The notes beneath the pieces are model-generated. The model was not told the origin of the DNA and made no database searches. It saw only the letters and a program-made list of their open reading frames with translations. A DNA stretch of 64,000 nucleotides from Gilvimarinus xylanilyticus (GTDB taxonomy: Bacteria; Pseudomonadota; Gammaproteobacteria; Pseudomonadales; Cellvibrionaceae). Position 1 is the first letter of the stretch. Each line of letters starts with the position of its first letter. The DNA lies in NCBI RefSeq assembly GCF_024195295.1, contig NZ_JAMFTH010000003.1, forward strand, positions 7,501 to 71,500, written 5' to 3'. The position numbers and the translations under genes were made by a program. Below, piece by piece: positions 1-9,939 of this stretch.

Positions 1-956
1 AAGCCTTGCTCGCCGTGAATCAGCGCAGTCATTTCGCGGGCCAATACGCCCTGAGCCTGGGGGCGGCCTTCGGCGGCCTTATCCTCTTGCTCGATGGCGG
101 CAATATCCGCCAGCGGCAAAAAGGTGAAATAGCGCAAGAACTTGTAGACATCCGCATCCGCGGTCCCCAACCAGAACTGGTAAAAGGCATAGGGCGAGGT
201 TTTGGCCGGATCCAACCACACGGTGCCGGTCTCGGTTTTGCCAAATTTAGTGCCATCGGATTTGGTTACTAACGGCAGGGTCAGGCCATAGGTCTCACCA
301 CTATACATACGGCGCGCCAGATCGATACCGCCGGTAATATTGCCCCACTGGTCGGAGCCACCGATCTGTAAGGTACAGTTGTAGCGCTTGTACAACTCGG
401 CGAAGTCGTAAGACTGCAGCAACATATAGGTAAACTCGGTAAACGAGATGCCCGCGCCCTCACGATCAATACGCTGCTTTACAGACTCCTTATTGATCAT
501 GTTGTTAACGGAGAAGTGCTTGCCTACATCGCGCAGAAAGTCGAGCACATTCATCTGCCCCACCCAATCGAGGTTATTAACCACCTCGGCAGAATTTTCA
601 CCGCAATCAAAATCGATAAAGCGACTGACCTGCGCCTTTAGCTTGTCGGTCCAACCGGCAACGATATCGGGGGTGTTGAGCTTGCGCTCGGCCGCTTTAA
701 AACTGGGATCACCCACCAGGCCTGTGGCACCACCCACCAGGGCAATAGGCTTATGGCCGGCTTTTTGAAAGCGTTTTAATGCCAACAAGGGCACCAGATG
801 ACCAATATGCAGGCTGTCAGCCGTGGGATCGAAGCCACTGTAAAGGGCACGACTACCACCGGCCAGATACTCGGCCAGCACATCGCCACCGGTCGTCTGC
901 GCCACGAGTCCGCGCGCCTGAAGGTCTTCTAATAGTGATGCATCGATAGTCGTCAT
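1..956 (-). CDS. tyrS: Tyrosyl-tRNA synthetase, partial (3' end cut off by the window edge)
   Basis: Class I aminoacyl-tRNA synthetase that charges tRNA-Tyr in the cytoplasm. The first ~318 residues are present; the C-terminal S4-type RNA-binding part lies beyond position 1. The ATG at 954-956 opens with [16 protein letters not shown]. The HIGH signature is at residues 50-53, after [11 protein letters not shown], and a KMSKS-equivalent KFGKT lies near residue 237. The tyrosine-pocket segment [19 protein letters not shown] is present. It is divergent from the M23 peptidase gene, the same arrangement as around tyrZ in Pseudomonas aeruginosa, so this is probably the TyrZ-like form. Very confident of the family. 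Confidence 0.97.
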   Translation of the reverse strand, partial: MTTIDASLLEDLQARGLVAQTTGGDVLAEYLAGGSRALYSGFDPTADSLHIGHLVPLLALKRFQKAGHKPIALVGGATGLVGDPSFKAAERKLNTPDIVAGWTDKLKAQVSRFIDFDCGENSAEVVNNLDWVGQMNVLDFLRDVGKHFSVNNMINKESVKQRIDREGAGISFTEFTYMLLQSYDFAELYKRYNCTLQIGGSDQWGNITGGIDLARRMYSGETYGLTLPLVTKSDGTKFGKTETGTVWLDPAKTSPYAFYQFWLGTADADVYKFLRYFTFLPLADIAAIEQEDKAAEGRPQAQGVLAREMTALIHGEQG

Positions 957-1146
957 GAATTAGCCCGTCATTACCTAATCTATTGGCCGCCTGTAGGCCG
1001 CTTTGGAAGCGGGCAAAGATACCTGATACACCGACAAAAACAAGTCTCGCCCTGCAGATGAAACTTTTCCTCTGTGACGGAGACTAAATCCGCCGAATTA
1101 TTGCCCCGTCACAAGGGCTCGCACGTTCATTTTTTGATCAAAAGTG

Positions 1147-1176
1147 TTCGATCTTAGGGGCCTTTTCTGATATAAC
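1147..1176 (+). promoter_or_regulatory. Possible sigma-70 promoter of the M23 peptidase gene
   Basis: TTCGAT (1147-1152), an 18-base spacer and TATAAC (1171-1176) lie 15 bases before the ATG at 1192. The -10 is good and the -35 is poor, so this is only a likely site. Confidence 0.35.
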
Positions 1177-1191
1177 TAGCGGGAACTTAAC

Positions 1192-2667
1192 ATGTGGTAC
1201 GGGTTTAAAAACTTCATGCAACCCCCTGAAAACAAAGACACTAATGCCGGAACCAATAAGGTACCGAGCTTTCCCCGCGGTCATCTGATAATCGCCGCGG
1301 CCCTATCTTTCGGGCTAATCGGCTGGGCGGCTATGCCCAGCGAGACGACGAACGCGCCCAATTCGCAGACGATTAAACTGGATGCGCAGCCCCAAGAGAA
1401 TACGCCACCGGCAAGCCTTGCCATCCCCGCGGAGCAGAATGCTCCCGCAACCATGGATGCGGTAGAGATTTCAGTCGCCGACACGTTCGGGGGCCCCACA
1501 CCTGAGCCCCAAGTCTCCACCGCGCAAGCCGAACCCGCGCCCGCACTGGAACAAAAAAGCTTTACTGTGCGCTCGGGAGATAGCCTGTCGACTCTGTTTA
1601 AGCGCGCGGGCCTGAGTGATCGCGAGGTCTACACCCTCACCCACACCTGCGATGAAGCTAAATCCCTAACCCGAATCATGCCCGGGCACGAGGTAGTGTT
1701 CTACCTCAACCCCGAGGGCGAACTGGAAAAGCTCTCGCACATTCCCGATCGTCTGAACAGCACCCACTTTGAAAAAGATGGCGATGGCTTTAAAGCGGTT
1801 CAGGAAATTAAAGAGCCGGAATTGCGCCCGGTCTATAAAGAAGCGGTGATCGCCAGCTCGCTGTATATGGCAGGACAGAGCGTAGGCATTGACGATGCCA
1901 TGATTATGGAACTGGCCAACATCTTTGGCTGGGATGTGGACTTCGCCCTGGATATTCGCAAGGGCGACCATTTCAGTGTGCTTTATGAAGAAAAGTACCT
2001 GGACGGAGAAAAGATTGGTAACGGGGCCATTTTAGCGGCGGAATTTACCAACCAGGGCCACAAATTCAAGGCCGTGCGTTACACCCACGCCAATGGTGAA
2101 AGCCACTACTACACCCCCGATGGCGACAGCATGCGCAAAGCCTTTTTGCTGGCGCCCGTTGATTTCCGCCGTATCAGCGGCAACTTTAACCCCAAGCGTC
2201 TGCACCCTATTTTCAAAACCGTGCGCCCCCACCGCGGCACCGACTACGCCGCCGATACCGGCACCCCGGTATGGGCTTCAGGGGACGGTAAGGTGATTGC
2301 CGCCGGCTACACTAAGCCCAACGGCAACTATGTGTTTATTCAACACGGCAACAACATTGTCACCAAGTATATTCACCTGAATAAACGCAAGGTTAAAACC
2401 GGCCAGCGCGTCAAACAAAAGCAGGTCATCGGCACCGTCGGCTCTACTGGCTATGCCACGGGCCCACACCTGCACTACGAATTTTTGCTGGATGGCGTAC
2501 ATCGCAACCCCCGCACTATTGTGCAGAAGCTGCCTAAAGCAAAATCCATTGCGGGCGCCGAGAAGCAGGACTTTTTGGCCCAAACCAAGCCATGGGTAGC
2601 ACAGCTGCAACGGCATACTTCGGCCAGCCAACTTGCCATGGGCGATACCGATCGGACCATAAACTAA
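1192..2667 (+). CDS. M23 family murein DD-endopeptidase (MepM-like) with OapA/LysM-like domain
   Basis: Periplasmic peptidoglycan hydrolase, 491 residues, expected to cut cross-links so that new murein can be inserted. A cytoplasmic N-terminus is followed by one hydrophobic segment (about residues 30-48), a proline/alanine-rich linker, an OapA/LysM-like domain starting around residue 122 (SFTVRSGDSLSTLF), and a C-terminal M23 domain at about 330-440. The zinc ligands are visible as HRGTDYAA near 347 and HLHYEF near 425, so the enzyme looks active. The stop overlaps the anmK start by one base (TAATG), which implies translational coupling. The pairing with anmK links murein cutting to recycling of the fragments. 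The specific substrate bond is inferred from the family. Confidence 0.93.
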   Translation: MWYGFKNFMQPPENKDTNAGTNKVPSFPRGHLIIAAALSFGLIGWAAMPSETTNAPNSQTIKLDAQPQENTPPASLAIPAEQNAPATMDAVEISVADTFGGPTPEPQVSTAQAEPAPALEQKSFTVRSGDSLSTLFKRAGLSDREVYTLTHTCDEAKSLTRIMPGHEVVFYLNPEGELEKLSHIPDRLNSTHFEKDGDGFKAVQEIKEPELRPVYKEAVIASSLYMAGQSVGIDDAMIMELANIFGWDVDFALDIRKGDHFSVLYEEKYLDGEKIGNGAILAAEFTNQGHKFKAVRYTHANGESHYYTPDGDSMRKAFLLAPVDFRRISGNFNPKRLHPIFKTVRPHRGTDYAADTGTPVWASGDGKVIAAGYTKPNGNYVFIQHGNNIVTKYIHLNKRKVKTGQRVKQKQVIGTVGSTGYATGPHLHYEFLLDGVHRNPRTIVQKLPKAKSIAGAEKQDFLAQTKPWVAQLQRHTSASQLAMGDTDRTIN

Positions 2668-3779
2668 TGCCTTTGTATCTTGGCCTTATCTCGGGCACCA
2701 GCGCCGATGGCATTGACGCGGCGCTGGTCGATATTGATGGCCAAGCATGTCAGCTGATCGGGCACTATTTCTCACCCTTTACCCCCCAGCTGCAGCAACG
2801 CATTCATCAACTATGCACCCCGGGCGATGATGAAATAGAGCGTGCCGGCGCCCTGGATCGAGAGCTGGGGGAAAAGTTCGCCGAAGCGGCCAAGGCTCTG
2901 CTGTCGCAAGAAAACCTTGGTCCTAAGTCCATTGCCGCCATCGGCAGCCACGGCCAAACCATTCGCCACCGCCCGCCGGGACAGTCAGCGACACCTTTTA
3001 GCTGGCAAATTGGCGACCCCAATATCATTGCCGAACGCACCGGCATCACTACCGTTGCAGACTTGCGACGGCGCGACATGGCCGCGGGGGGACAGGGGGC
3101 ACCCTTGGTGCCTGCATTTCACAAAGCGGTATTTGCATCTCCCACCACCGCGCGGGCGGTGATCAATATCGGCGGCATTGGCAATATCAGCTGGCTGGCG
3201 CCGGGGCGGGAACCTCTGGGTTTTGACACCGGGCCCGGCAACACGCTATTGGACAGCTGGGTGCAAAAACATCTCGACCAATGCTACGACGAAAACGGGG
3301 CCTGGGGCCAACAAGGGCAGCTGCAGCCGACTCTTTTAGAGGTGCTTCTCGAGCATCCTTATTTGGCACGGCCCACCCCCAAAAGCTCGGGACGCGAAGA
3401 GTTCAACCTTCCCTGGCTGGAAACTGTGTTGGCCGAAATGCCCGTTTTAGACCCTCAGGATGTGCAGGCAACCCTGGTTGAGTTTAGTGCGCAAACCATT
3501 GCCCAACATTTGCTCGCCTGTCCGGGTGCGGACCAAGGTGGGGAAATGTACATTTGCGGTGGCGGCACGCACAACCCGCACTTGCTGCAAAGGCTACAGG
3601 CGCAAGCCCCAGGCTTTAGCCTGCACACTACAAGCGCGCTGGGGATTGATCCGGACTGGGTGGAGGCGGCGGCCTTCGCCTGGCTGGCCGGACAAACCAT
3701 GTCACGGCTTGCCGGCAATGTTCCCGCCGTGACCGGGGCGCAGCGAGAGGTGATATTGGGAGGGGTTTACCCCGCGTAA
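2667..3779 (+). CDS. anmK: Anhydro-N-acetylmuramic acid kinase
   Basis: Converts 1,6-anhydro-MurNAc from recycled cell wall to MurNAc-6-phosphate with ATP, in the cytoplasm. The 370-residue protein has the family length. It starts MPLYLGLISGTSADGIDAAL, the glycine-rich phosphate-binding strand of the ASKHA fold, and also shows GFDTGPGNTLLD and ICGGGTHN. The start is the ATG overlapping the stop of the upstream peptidase; an in-frame upstream extension would only read through the end of that gene. Order M23 peptidase-anmK, followed by convergent erpA, matches Pseudomonas. Confidence 0.96.
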   Translation: MPLYLGLISGTSADGIDAALVDIDGQACQLIGHYFSPFTPQLQQRIHQLCTPGDDEIERAGALDRELGEKFAEAAKALLSQENLGPKSIAAIGSHGQTIRHRPPGQSATPFSWQIGDPNIIAERTGITTVADLRRRDMAAGGQGAPLVPAFHKAVFASPTTARAVINIGGIGNISWLAPGREPLGFDTGPGNTLLDSWVQKHLDQCYDENGAWGQQGQLQPTLLEVLLEHPYLARPTPKSSGREEFNLPWLETVLAEMPVLDPQDVQATLVEFSAQTIAQHLLACPGADQGGEMYICGGGTHNPHLLQRLQAQAPGFSLHTTSALGIDPDWVEAAAFAWLAGQTMSRLAGNVPAVTGAQREVILGGVYPA

Positions 3780-3789
3780 ACGGAGTGAG

Positions 3790-4143
3790 CTACACCGAAA
3801 AAGAAGCGCCACAGCCACAGGTAGTGGCGGCATTGGGGTTGGTCACGGTAAAGCGCGAGCCCTGCAAACCCTCGCTATAGTCCACATTGGCACCCGCCAA
3901 GTAGGGAAAGCTGAGGGCATCAACCACAACCTTGACACCCTCTTTATCCACAATGGTGTCGTCTTCGGCGGTCACCTCATCAAAAGTAAAGCCGTACTGA
4001 AACCCCGAACAGCCGCCGCCTGTCACGTACACGCGCAGCTTGAGGTCGGGGTTGCCCTCCTCTTCAATCAGGCTTTTCACTTTCGCCACCGCACCCGGGC
4101 TTACGTACAAAGGTTCGGGGGTGAAAACTTCAGGGGTAGACAT
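3790..4143 (-). CDS. erpA: Iron-sulfur cluster insertion protein ErpA
   Basis: A-type carrier that passes Fe-S clusters to apo-proteins, including isoprenoid enzymes such as IspG/IspH in E. coli. The protein has 117 residues with the three conserved cysteines: C45 in [10 protein letters not shown], and C109 and C111 in [11 protein letters not shown] at the C-terminus. The start chosen is [11 protein letters not shown] at 4143; a longer reading adds 11 residues unlike the family. It is convergent with anmK (10 bases between stops) and is the last gene of the argC-DUF6776-bactofilin-erpA run on this strand. Confidence 0.96.
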   Translation of the reverse strand: MSTPEVFTPEPLYVSPGAVAKVKSLIEEEGNPDLKLRVYVTGGGCSGFQYGFTFDEVTAEDDTIVDKEGVKVVVDALSFPYLAGANVDYSEGLQGSRFTVTNPNAATTCGCGASFSV

Positions 4144-4207
4144 ACTATGCGACTCCGGTACAACGTAGCGGGGCATTATCCCAATACCAGAGTAAAATAG
4201 TCAACTA

Positions 4208-4606
4208 TTACGAATTGGACGTATCGGTGGCTTTTTCACTCTGAACCTTACCCTTGGCAGGCTTTTCTGACTCGCCGTAAACCAGCGATCCATTCACCTG
4301 GGCCCCTTTTACCATCTCGATAAGATTGTAGTGCACATTACCCTCCACCACGGCTTTTGCAGCCAGCTCGACATGCTTGGTGGAATAGACATTACCCACC
4401 ACCTTGCCATTGACCACCACCATGGGCACTCTAATTTCTCCTTCCACGACACCGTTGTTGGCGACCACTAATTTAGCATCGCCGCCGCCTTCAACCAGAA
4501 TATTACCCGTCACCCGCCCTTCAATTTGCAGATCACCAGTGAAATGAATATCCCCGCTGATGCGAGTGCCTTTCGAGATAAGAGTATGGTTATTGCTGAA
4601 CGCCAT
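4208..4606 (-). CDS. Bactofilin (polymer-forming cytoskeletal protein)
   Basis: 132-residue bactofilin. These proteins polymerise without nucleotide into beta-helical filaments that organise cell-shape or wall enzymes. The core (about residues 12-110) is a run of short strands with regularly spaced G/V/I residues, e.g. GDIHFTGDLQIEGRVTGNI and VVVNGKVVGNVYS, flanked by short polar tails (a lysine/glutamate-rich C-terminus). The ATG at 4606 is preferred over an in-frame TTG 12 bases upstream because GGGGA sits about 7 bases before the ATG. It lies between a DUF6776 membrane protein and erpA, an order also seen in pseudomonads. Its partner in the cell is not known. Confidence 0.9.
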   Translation of the reverse strand: MAFSNNHTLISKGTRISGDIHFTGDLQIEGRVTGNILVEGGGDAKLVVANNGVVEGEIRVPMVVVNGKVVGNVYSTKHVELAAKAVVEGNVHYNLIEMVKGAQVNGSLVYGESEKPAKGKVQSEKATDTSNS

Positions 4607-4623
4607 AAAGGTCCCCAAGCGTG

Positions 4624-5370
4624 TTATTGCGACTGGTCTGTTAGCCAGCCGTAGGTTCGTTCTACCGAATCGGCGCCACTGCCCGACTCACTCGCCACCA
4701 ACTCCAACTGCTGAGGCTCAAAGCCCGGCGGCAGGGTCAGTTCGCCTTCGATATTTTGAAAATACTTAAAGCGCAATTTGATATTGTTTTCGCTGTAATC
4801 CGGCGATATCTGTTGCAGCGGCAGCCGCTCTACCTCTCCGGAGGCGTTGGTGCCGAGGATGTCCACACTTAGCGAGCCGTTTAACACCTGATGGTCGGTG
4901 GCAATTTGCTGCACCACAAATTTAAAACGGTAGTGCCGCTCGGCGCCCAGCGCCTGCAGGGTAATATCCCCCAAAGCCAGACCACCGCCGCTTTCGCCCG
5001 GCGCCATTAAACCTCGGTAAAACGAAATATCGGCTTCCAGGCTGGCGATCTGGCGGCGCAATTCGATGACCTCGCCACGCACATCTTCACTGGCCTGGCG
5101 GTCTACTTCTGAGGCCATACGCAGGTTGGCCACCTGCTGACGCAAACGTTCGGATTCGCTTTGAGCTTCATTTAATTGAACTTGCAGTTGCTCGCGTGAC
5201 TGACCGGTGGGTACATTGCCGCCGCTCGCTTGCCAGTACCCCCACACATACGCGCCCGCCGCCAGTAGCGCCAGAACCAGCAAGAGCAAAACAAACCTTA
5301 GCAAGCGTAACGCGGGGCGGTGGGGTACCACCCGCATGGAATACTGTTTACTGCCTTTGACACTGCTCAT
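4624..5370 (-). CDS. DUF6776-type single-pass membrane protein with coiled coil
   Basis: 248-residue protein of unknown function. A basic N-terminus (about 1-25) is followed by one strongly hydrophobic helix (about 26-46), a coiled coil rich in Q/E/R/L (about 60-120), and a periplasmic C-terminal domain with beta character (about 125-248). Type II topology (N-in) is inferred from the positive residues before the helix. The gene starts 15 bases after the argC stop and ends 17 bases before the bactofilin ATG, so the three are probably co-transcribed. A role as the membrane partner of the bactofilin is an attractive guess from adjacency only. Confidence 0.75.
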   Translation of the reverse strand: MSSVKGSKQYSMRVVPHRPALRLLRFVLLLLVLALLAAGAYVWGYWQASGGNVPTGQSREQLQVQLNEAQSESERLRQQVANLRMASEVDRQASEDVRGEVIELRRQIASLEADISFYRGLMAPGESGGGLALGDITLQALGAERHYRFKFVVQQIATDHQVLNGSLSVDILGTNASGEVERLPLQQISPDYSENNIKLRFKYFQNIEGELTLPPGFEPQQLELVASESGSGADSVERTYGWLTDQSQ

Positions 5371-5385
5371 TATTATTGCGCCCCT

Positions 5386-6432
5386 TTACGGCAGCAGTGC
5401 CACCACATCCAGACCCTCAGTCTCATCGAAGCCGAACATAATGTTCATATTCTGTACCGCTTGCCCGGAGGCGCCGCGGGTTAAGTTATCGATCACCGCC
5501 AAGACGACTATGGTATCGCGGCCCTGAGGCTGACACACGGAAATGCGGCACATATTCGAGCCTTTTACCGAGCGGGTTTCGGGGTGCGAACCGGCGGGCA
5601 TCACATCCACAAACGGCTCATCCAGAAAGCGCTCTTCAAACAGCGCCTGCAGATCCGGCAAACTCGCCGCATCCTTAGCACGTGCATAACAGGTCGCGTG
5701 AATACCGCGCACCATAGGCAACAAATGGGGCACGAAAGTGACCTGTGCCGGATCGCTGCCAGCGGGCTGCATGTCGTGTAGGGCCTGCTCGATTTCGGGC
5801 AGGTGGCGATGACCACCGGCGCCATAAGCTTTGAAGCTATCGCTGATTTCAGTCAGCAGCATACCCACCTTAGCCTGGCGTCCGGCGCCCGTGGCGCCAC
5901 TGGCGGCGCTAACAATCAAGTTGTCGGTGGCGACCAAATCCTGCTGCAACAACGGCAAAAGCGCCAGCTGCGCCGCCGTGGGGTAACAGCCGGGGCAGGC
6001 CACCAGGCGCGCGGTTTTGATTGCCTCGCGGTTGAGTTCGGGCAAGCCGTAAACGGCTTGGTCAATCAGTTCGGGACAGCCGTGGGGCTGGTTGTACCAG
6101 CGCGCCCAAAGCTCGGCATCGCGAATTCTAAAGTCGGCCGACAAATCAACGACCCGAGTGCCGGTCGCGATCAAGGCGGGCATCAGGTTTTGCGCGACGC
6201 CATGGGGCGTGGCGAAAAACACCACATCACACTGGCCCAGGCTATCTACATCCGGCTCGGTAAAGGCCAAATCCACATGGCCGCGCAGATTGGGGTATAG
6301 ATCGCTGACCGGGATACCGGCCTCGGCGCGGGAGGTAATCACTGAGACCCGGGCGTTAGGGTGTTTTGCCAACAAGCGCAACAACTCGACCCCGGTATAG
6401 CCGGTACCGCCTACAATTCCCACTTTAATCAC
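5386..6432 (-). CDS. argC: N-acetyl-gamma-glutamyl-phosphate reductase
   Basis: Third step of arginine synthesis: NADPH-dependent reduction of N-acetyl-glutamyl-phosphate to the semialdehyde. About 348 residues. The NADP-binding loop is [11 protein letters not shown] at residues 4-14, and the catalytic cysteine is in CPGCYPT (about C149). Two in-frame GTG starts exist, 9 bases apart (6441 and 6432). The second gives the family N-terminus MIKVGIVGG and sits about 8 bases after GAGG, so it is preferred. First gene of the argC-DUF6776-bactofilin-erpA cluster. Confidence 0.96.
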   Translation of the reverse strand: MIKVGIVGGTGYTGVELLRLLAKHPNARVSVITSRAEAGIPVSDLYPNLRGHVDLAFTEPDVDSLGQCDVVFFATPHGVAQNLMPALIATGTRVVDLSADFRIRDAELWARWYNQPHGCPELIDQAVYGLPELNREAIKTARLVACPGCYPTAAQLALLPLLQQDLVATDNLIVSAASGATGAGRQAKVGMLLTEISDSFKAYGAGGHRHLPEIEQALHDMQPAGSDPAQVTFVPHLLPMVRGIHATCYARAKDAASLPDLQALFEERFLDEPFVDVMPAGSHPETRSVKGSNMCRISVCQPQGRDTIVVLAVIDNLTRGASGQAVQNMNIMFGFDETEGLDVVALLP

Positions 6433-6571
6433 GAATGTCACCTCACATTACTCTGCGCCCAGCGGGCAAAGGGCTCTATCATAAGAGCCCAGGGGGTAAA
6501 TTTCCAGCAACACACCGACTGCTGGCATAATGGCGTCAGGGCCTGTTGAATCTAACCACCGCGAGGTTGCC

Positions 6572-6994
6572 ATGCTTTGGATTAAAGCCTTCCATATTAT
6601 TTCCGTTATTTGCTGGTTTGCCGCCCTATTCTATTTGCCGCGCCTGTTTGTCTATCACGCCCAGTGCGACGACAGCGCCGGTCGCGAACGCTTTAAAATT
6701 ATGGAGCGCAAACTCTATCGCGGCATTGCCACCCCTTCGATGATTGCCACTCTGGTATTCGGCCTGGGGCTGGTTCATTTTCAGTGGGATTACCTAAAAG
6801 TTACCTATTGGTTTTGGATAAAGCTGGCGCTGGTGATCGCCCTGATTGGCTATCATCACATCTGCGGCGCCCACCTCAAACGTTTTGCTCGCGACGCCAA
6901 TCAGCGCAGCCACATCTACTTTCGGGTTTTTAACGAGCTGCCGGTTTTGGCGCTACTGGCCATTGTGATTCTGGCTGTCGTCAAACCCTTCTAG
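6572..6994 (+). CDS. hemJ: Protoporphyrinogen IX oxidase HemJ
   Basis: Membrane enzyme that oxidises protoporphyrinogen IX to protoporphyrin IX, the penultimate step of haem synthesis, in bacteria without HemG or HemY. 140 residues with four hydrophobic segments. The opening MLWIKAFHIISVICWFAALF carries the conserved histidine (H8), and a conserved lysine lies in FWIKLAL (K84); these correspond to the residues shown to be essential in cyanobacterial HemJ. The ATG at 6572 fits the family; a longer in-frame reading adds 14 polar residues without support. Divergent from argC, as in Pseudomonas. Confidence 0.92.
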   Translation: MLWIKAFHIISVICWFAALFYLPRLFVYHAQCDDSAGRERFKIMERKLYRGIATPSMIATLVFGLGLVHFQWDYLKVTYWFWIKLALVIALIGYHHICGAHLKRFARDANQRSHIYFRVFNELPVLALLAIVILAVVKPF

Positions 6995-7104
6995 AGGCCT
7001 CAATAAGAGCTATCAATGGCGATTGAGCAATCCCCTTCGCCCCCAATTAAAGGGAAGCCATTCCGATTTAGGAGCTGCTAAACTCCAGGTGGAGGTAAAA
7101 AGCC

Positions 7105-7923
7105 ATGCGCGAACTTATCGACACCAAACCCGCCGTTTTAAGCCTATCCAGTCACGACCCCAGCGGTTGCACGGGTATTCAGGCGGATATCGAAACCTCT
7201 CTCAGCCTGGGCGTACACTGTTGCGCTCTCGCAACCGTTTGGTGTGCCCGTGATACTCGCCGCCTGCTGGCCATGCAACCTTGTGACACTGGCTTTTTCA
7301 TTGAACAAGCGCGCTCCATCTTAGAAGACATACCCGTAGCCGCCATCAAGCTGGGGCATTTCAGCCAGGTGGCACAAATCGAGGCGGTGCACAGCATTTT
7401 GCAAGACTACCCGCAAATCCCCGTGGTGCTCGACCCGGTGCTGCAGCTGTCCATCCAGTCCGGAGAAGAACTGGCTCCCACAGCCAGCGAACCCTTGATC
7501 CAAGCGCTACTTGAGCTGCTGCTTCCCCTGGCCACCATTGTAACCCCCGATAGCGACGAGGCGGCCCAACTGGCGCATCAAGCCGACTGCGTCGATGCCT
7601 GTGGCCGCGAGCTATTGAACCGGGGCGCCGAGGCCGTGTTAATCACCGGTGCCAAGCGCACCCCCAAAACCCTGGAAAACCGGCTGTATCAACTGGGCCA
7701 CCCGGCGCGTCTTTTTTCCTGGGAGCGCTTAAACATCAGCAGCTGTGGAGCGGGTGCCACCCTATCGGCCAGCGTGTGCGCCTATCTGGCACACGGCCTT
7801 TTGCTGAGTGAGGCCGTGCAGCAGGCCCAGCGCTTTACCTGGAATAGCTTGCAGCATAGCTACCGCGTGGGCATGGGACACAGCGCCCCCGATAGACTGT
7901 TCTGGGCGTCAAAGAAGCAGTGA
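7105..7923 (+). CDS. thiD: Hydroxymethylpyrimidine/phosphomethylpyrimidine kinase
   Basis: Phosphorylates HMP to HMP-PP for thiamine synthesis (ribokinase-like fold). 272 residues. The N-terminal substrate motif is HDPSGCTGIQAD (about 17-28) and the C-terminal anion-hole motif is SSCGAGATLSASV (about 213-225), where most ThiD proteins have GTGCT/S. The ATG is preceded by GGAGG. Followed by thiE and hemL on the same strand, the order also found in Pseudomonas. No TPP riboswitch is recognisable upstream. Confidence 0.9.
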   Translation: MRELIDTKPAVLSLSSHDPSGCTGIQADIETSLSLGVHCCALATVWCARDTRRLLAMQPCDTGFFIEQARSILEDIPVAAIKLGHFSQVAQIEAVHSILQDYPQIPVVLDPVLQLSIQSGEELAPTASEPLIQALLELLLPLATIVTPDSDEAAQLAHQADCVDACGRELLNRGAEAVLITGAKRTPKTLENRLYQLGHPARLFSWERLNISSCGAGATLSASVCAYLAHGLLLSEAVQQAQRFTWNSLQHSYRVGMGHSAPDRLFWASKKQ

Positions 7924-7965
7924 GAGCGCTTTGCACTGCCTCAGCGGTGCCGGTAAACTTGCGCC

Positions 7966-8625
7966 ATGCTAAAACGTCCCCCGCACAATCATTTGTACGC
8001 TATTACCGAGTGCCAAGAGCTCAGCGAGCCTACACTGCTTAGCGTTAGCGAAAGCATACTCGCGGGGGGCTGCCAACTACTGCAATACCGCGACAAGTCT
8101 GATGACTCACCCAAACGTCAGGCTCAGGCCTCACACCTACAAACCCTATGCCGCGCGGTCGGCGCACAGTTAATTATTAACGACGATATCGCCCTGGCCT
8201 GCGAGGTGGGTGCCGCCGGAGTTCACTTGGGGCAATCGGACGCAAGCCCCGCCCAGGCGCGAGAGATGTTGGGGCCGGATGCCATCATCGGAGTAACCTG
8301 TCATGACGACCTGAACCTGGCGCAGGAGGCGCTTACCCAAGGGGCAAACTACATTGCCTTCGGGCGTTTTTACGCCTCTAGCACCAAACCCGGCGCTCCG
8401 CCTGCCCCTTTAAAATTACTTCAAGAAGCGCGCAGCCGCTGGCCGCAAGCCGTTATTGTGGCCATAGGTGGACTTAACCTTGATAACGCCCCAGAGGTTA
8501 TATCCCAGGGCGCCGATTACACCGCCATGTGCCACAGTGTTTACCACCACCCCCAACCGCAGCAGTATGCCGAACAGTTTGACCACCGTTATTTTCATTC
8601 GCCAGACGCGAGGAGCGTTTCATGA
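7966..8625 (+). CDS. thiE: Thiamine-phosphate synthase
   Basis: Joins HMP-PP and thiazole phosphate to give thiamine phosphate (TIM barrel). 219 residues. Visible are LLQYRDKS near the N-terminus, [20 protein letters not shown] (pyrimidine/Mg site), [23 protein letters not shown] and the phosphate loop [10 protein letters not shown]. It starts 42 bases after thiD and its last codons overlap the hemL start by four bases (ATGA). Confidence 0.94.
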   Translation: MLKRPPHNHLYAITECQELSEPTLLSVSESILAGGCQLLQYRDKSDDSPKRQAQASHLQTLCRAVGAQLIINDDIALACEVGAAGVHLGQSDASPAQAREMLGPDAIIGVTCHDDLNLAQEALTQGANYIAFGRFYASSTKPGAPPAPLKLLQEARSRWPQAVIVAIGGLNLDNAPEVISQGADYTAMCHSVYHHPQPQQYAEQFDHRYFHSPDARSVS

Positions 8626-9911
8626 GTCAGTCCGACACGTTATTTGCCCAGGCCGGGCAGTACATCCCCGGGGGTGTGAACTCACCGGTGCGCGCTTTTA
8701 AAGCGGTAGGAGGGACCCCAGTGTTTCTCAAAAGCGCCTCGGGCGCCTATGTCACCGATGTGGACGAAAAACGTTACATCGATTATGTGCAATCCTGGGG
8801 CCCTATGGTGCTAGGTCACAATCACCCCAAGGTTATCGCCGCAGTGATCGAGGCGGTGGAATCGGGCCTGACCTTTGGCGCCCCCACCGAACGCGAAACA
8901 GTGCTGGCTAAAATGGTATGCGAATGTCTACCCGGCATGGATTTAGTGCGCTTTGTAAATTCCGGCACCGAAGCCACCATGAGCGCCATTCGCCTGGCAC
9001 GTGCCTATACCGAGCGCGATACCATCGTAAAATTTGAAGGCTGCTACCACGGCCACTCGGACTCGCTGTTAATTAAAGCCGGCTCGGGCGCCTTAACCCT
9101 GGGAGTCCCCAGCTCGCCCGGCGTGCCGGCGGTTCTGGCCGAACACACCGTGACCTTAAATTACAACGACCCGCAGCAGGTTGAGACATTTTTTGCCCAG
9201 CAGGGAGACCGAGTCGCCTGCGTAATTGTCGAGCCGGTCGCTGGCAACATGAACTGCATTCCACCTGAGCCCGGTTTTTTACAAACCCTGCGCGAGGTCT
9301 GCGACAAGCACGGCAGTGTGCTGATTTTTGATGAGGTGATGTCGGGTTTTCGCGTCAGCGCTACCGGTGCGCAGGGCTACTACGGCGTGCAGCCCGATCT
9401 AACCACCTTGGGTAAGGTTATTGGCGGCGGCATGCCGGTGGGCGCCTTCGGCGGGCGCGCGGATATTATGAACCACCTGGCCCCCAAAGGCCCCGTCTAT
9501 CAGGCGGGCACCCTGTCGGGTAATCCAGTGGCCATGGCGGCGGGCATTGCTACCCTTGAGCTCATCAGCGAACCGGGCTTTTACGCCCAGCTGGAAACCA
9601 AAACCCAACGTCTGGTTCAGGGCCTTGAGGCCGAAGCTCGCAAAGCCGACATTCCGTTTACCACCAACAGCGTGGGCAGTATGTTTGGCGGCTTTTTTAC
9701 CGACGAGAAAAAAGTGGTGAATTACCAACAGGTAATGGCGTGCGATACCGAACGCTTTAATCGCTTTTTTCACGGTATGCTCGAGCGCGGTGTGTACCTT
9801 GCCCCGGCCTCCTATGAGGCGGGTTTTATGTCCCAAGCTCACAGCAACGAGGATATCGACACCAGTATCGCCAAAGCAGGCGAGGTCTTTACCCTGTTAC
9901 GTAATAAATAA
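8622..9911 (+). CDS. hemL: Glutamate-1-semialdehyde 2,1-aminomutase
   Basis: PLP enzyme making 5-aminolevulinate from glutamate-1-semialdehyde in the C5 haem pathway. 429 residues, the family length. The PLP lysine is K265 in [17 protein letters not shown], the same residue number as in E. coli; [19 protein letters not shown] and DEVMSGFR are also present. The ATG lies inside the thiE stop overlap, so the two are translationally coupled. hemL is not dedicated to thiamine; the grouping is a known gammaproteobacterial gene order. Confidence 0.97.
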   Translation: MSQSDTLFAQAGQYIPGGVNSPVRAFKAVGGTPVFLKSASGAYVTDVDEKRYIDYVQSWGPMVLGHNHPKVIAAVIEAVESGLTFGAPTERETVLAKMVCECLPGMDLVRFVNSGTEATMSAIRLARAYTERDTIVKFEGCYHGHSDSLLIKAGSGALTLGVPSSPGVPAVLAEHTVTLNYNDPQQVETFFAQQGDRVACVIVEPVAGNMNCIPPEPGFLQTLREVCDKHGSVLIFDEVMSGFRVSATGAQGYYGVQPDLTTLGKVIGGGMPVGAFGGRADIMNHLAPKGPVYQAGTLSGNPVAMAAGIATLELISEPGFYAQLETKTQRLVQGLEAEARKADIPFTTNSVGSMFGGFFTDEKKVVNYQQVMACDTERFNRFFHGMLERGVYLAPASYEAGFMSQAHSNEDIDTSIAKAGEVFTLLRNK

Positions 9912-9939
9912 ACGGGACCGGTTTCGGTAAGGCGCTCGC

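Noticed and set aside
6995-7104. Expected TPP riboswitch before thiD
   Set aside because: The conserved CTGAGA and ACCTGA blocks of the thi-box are absent.
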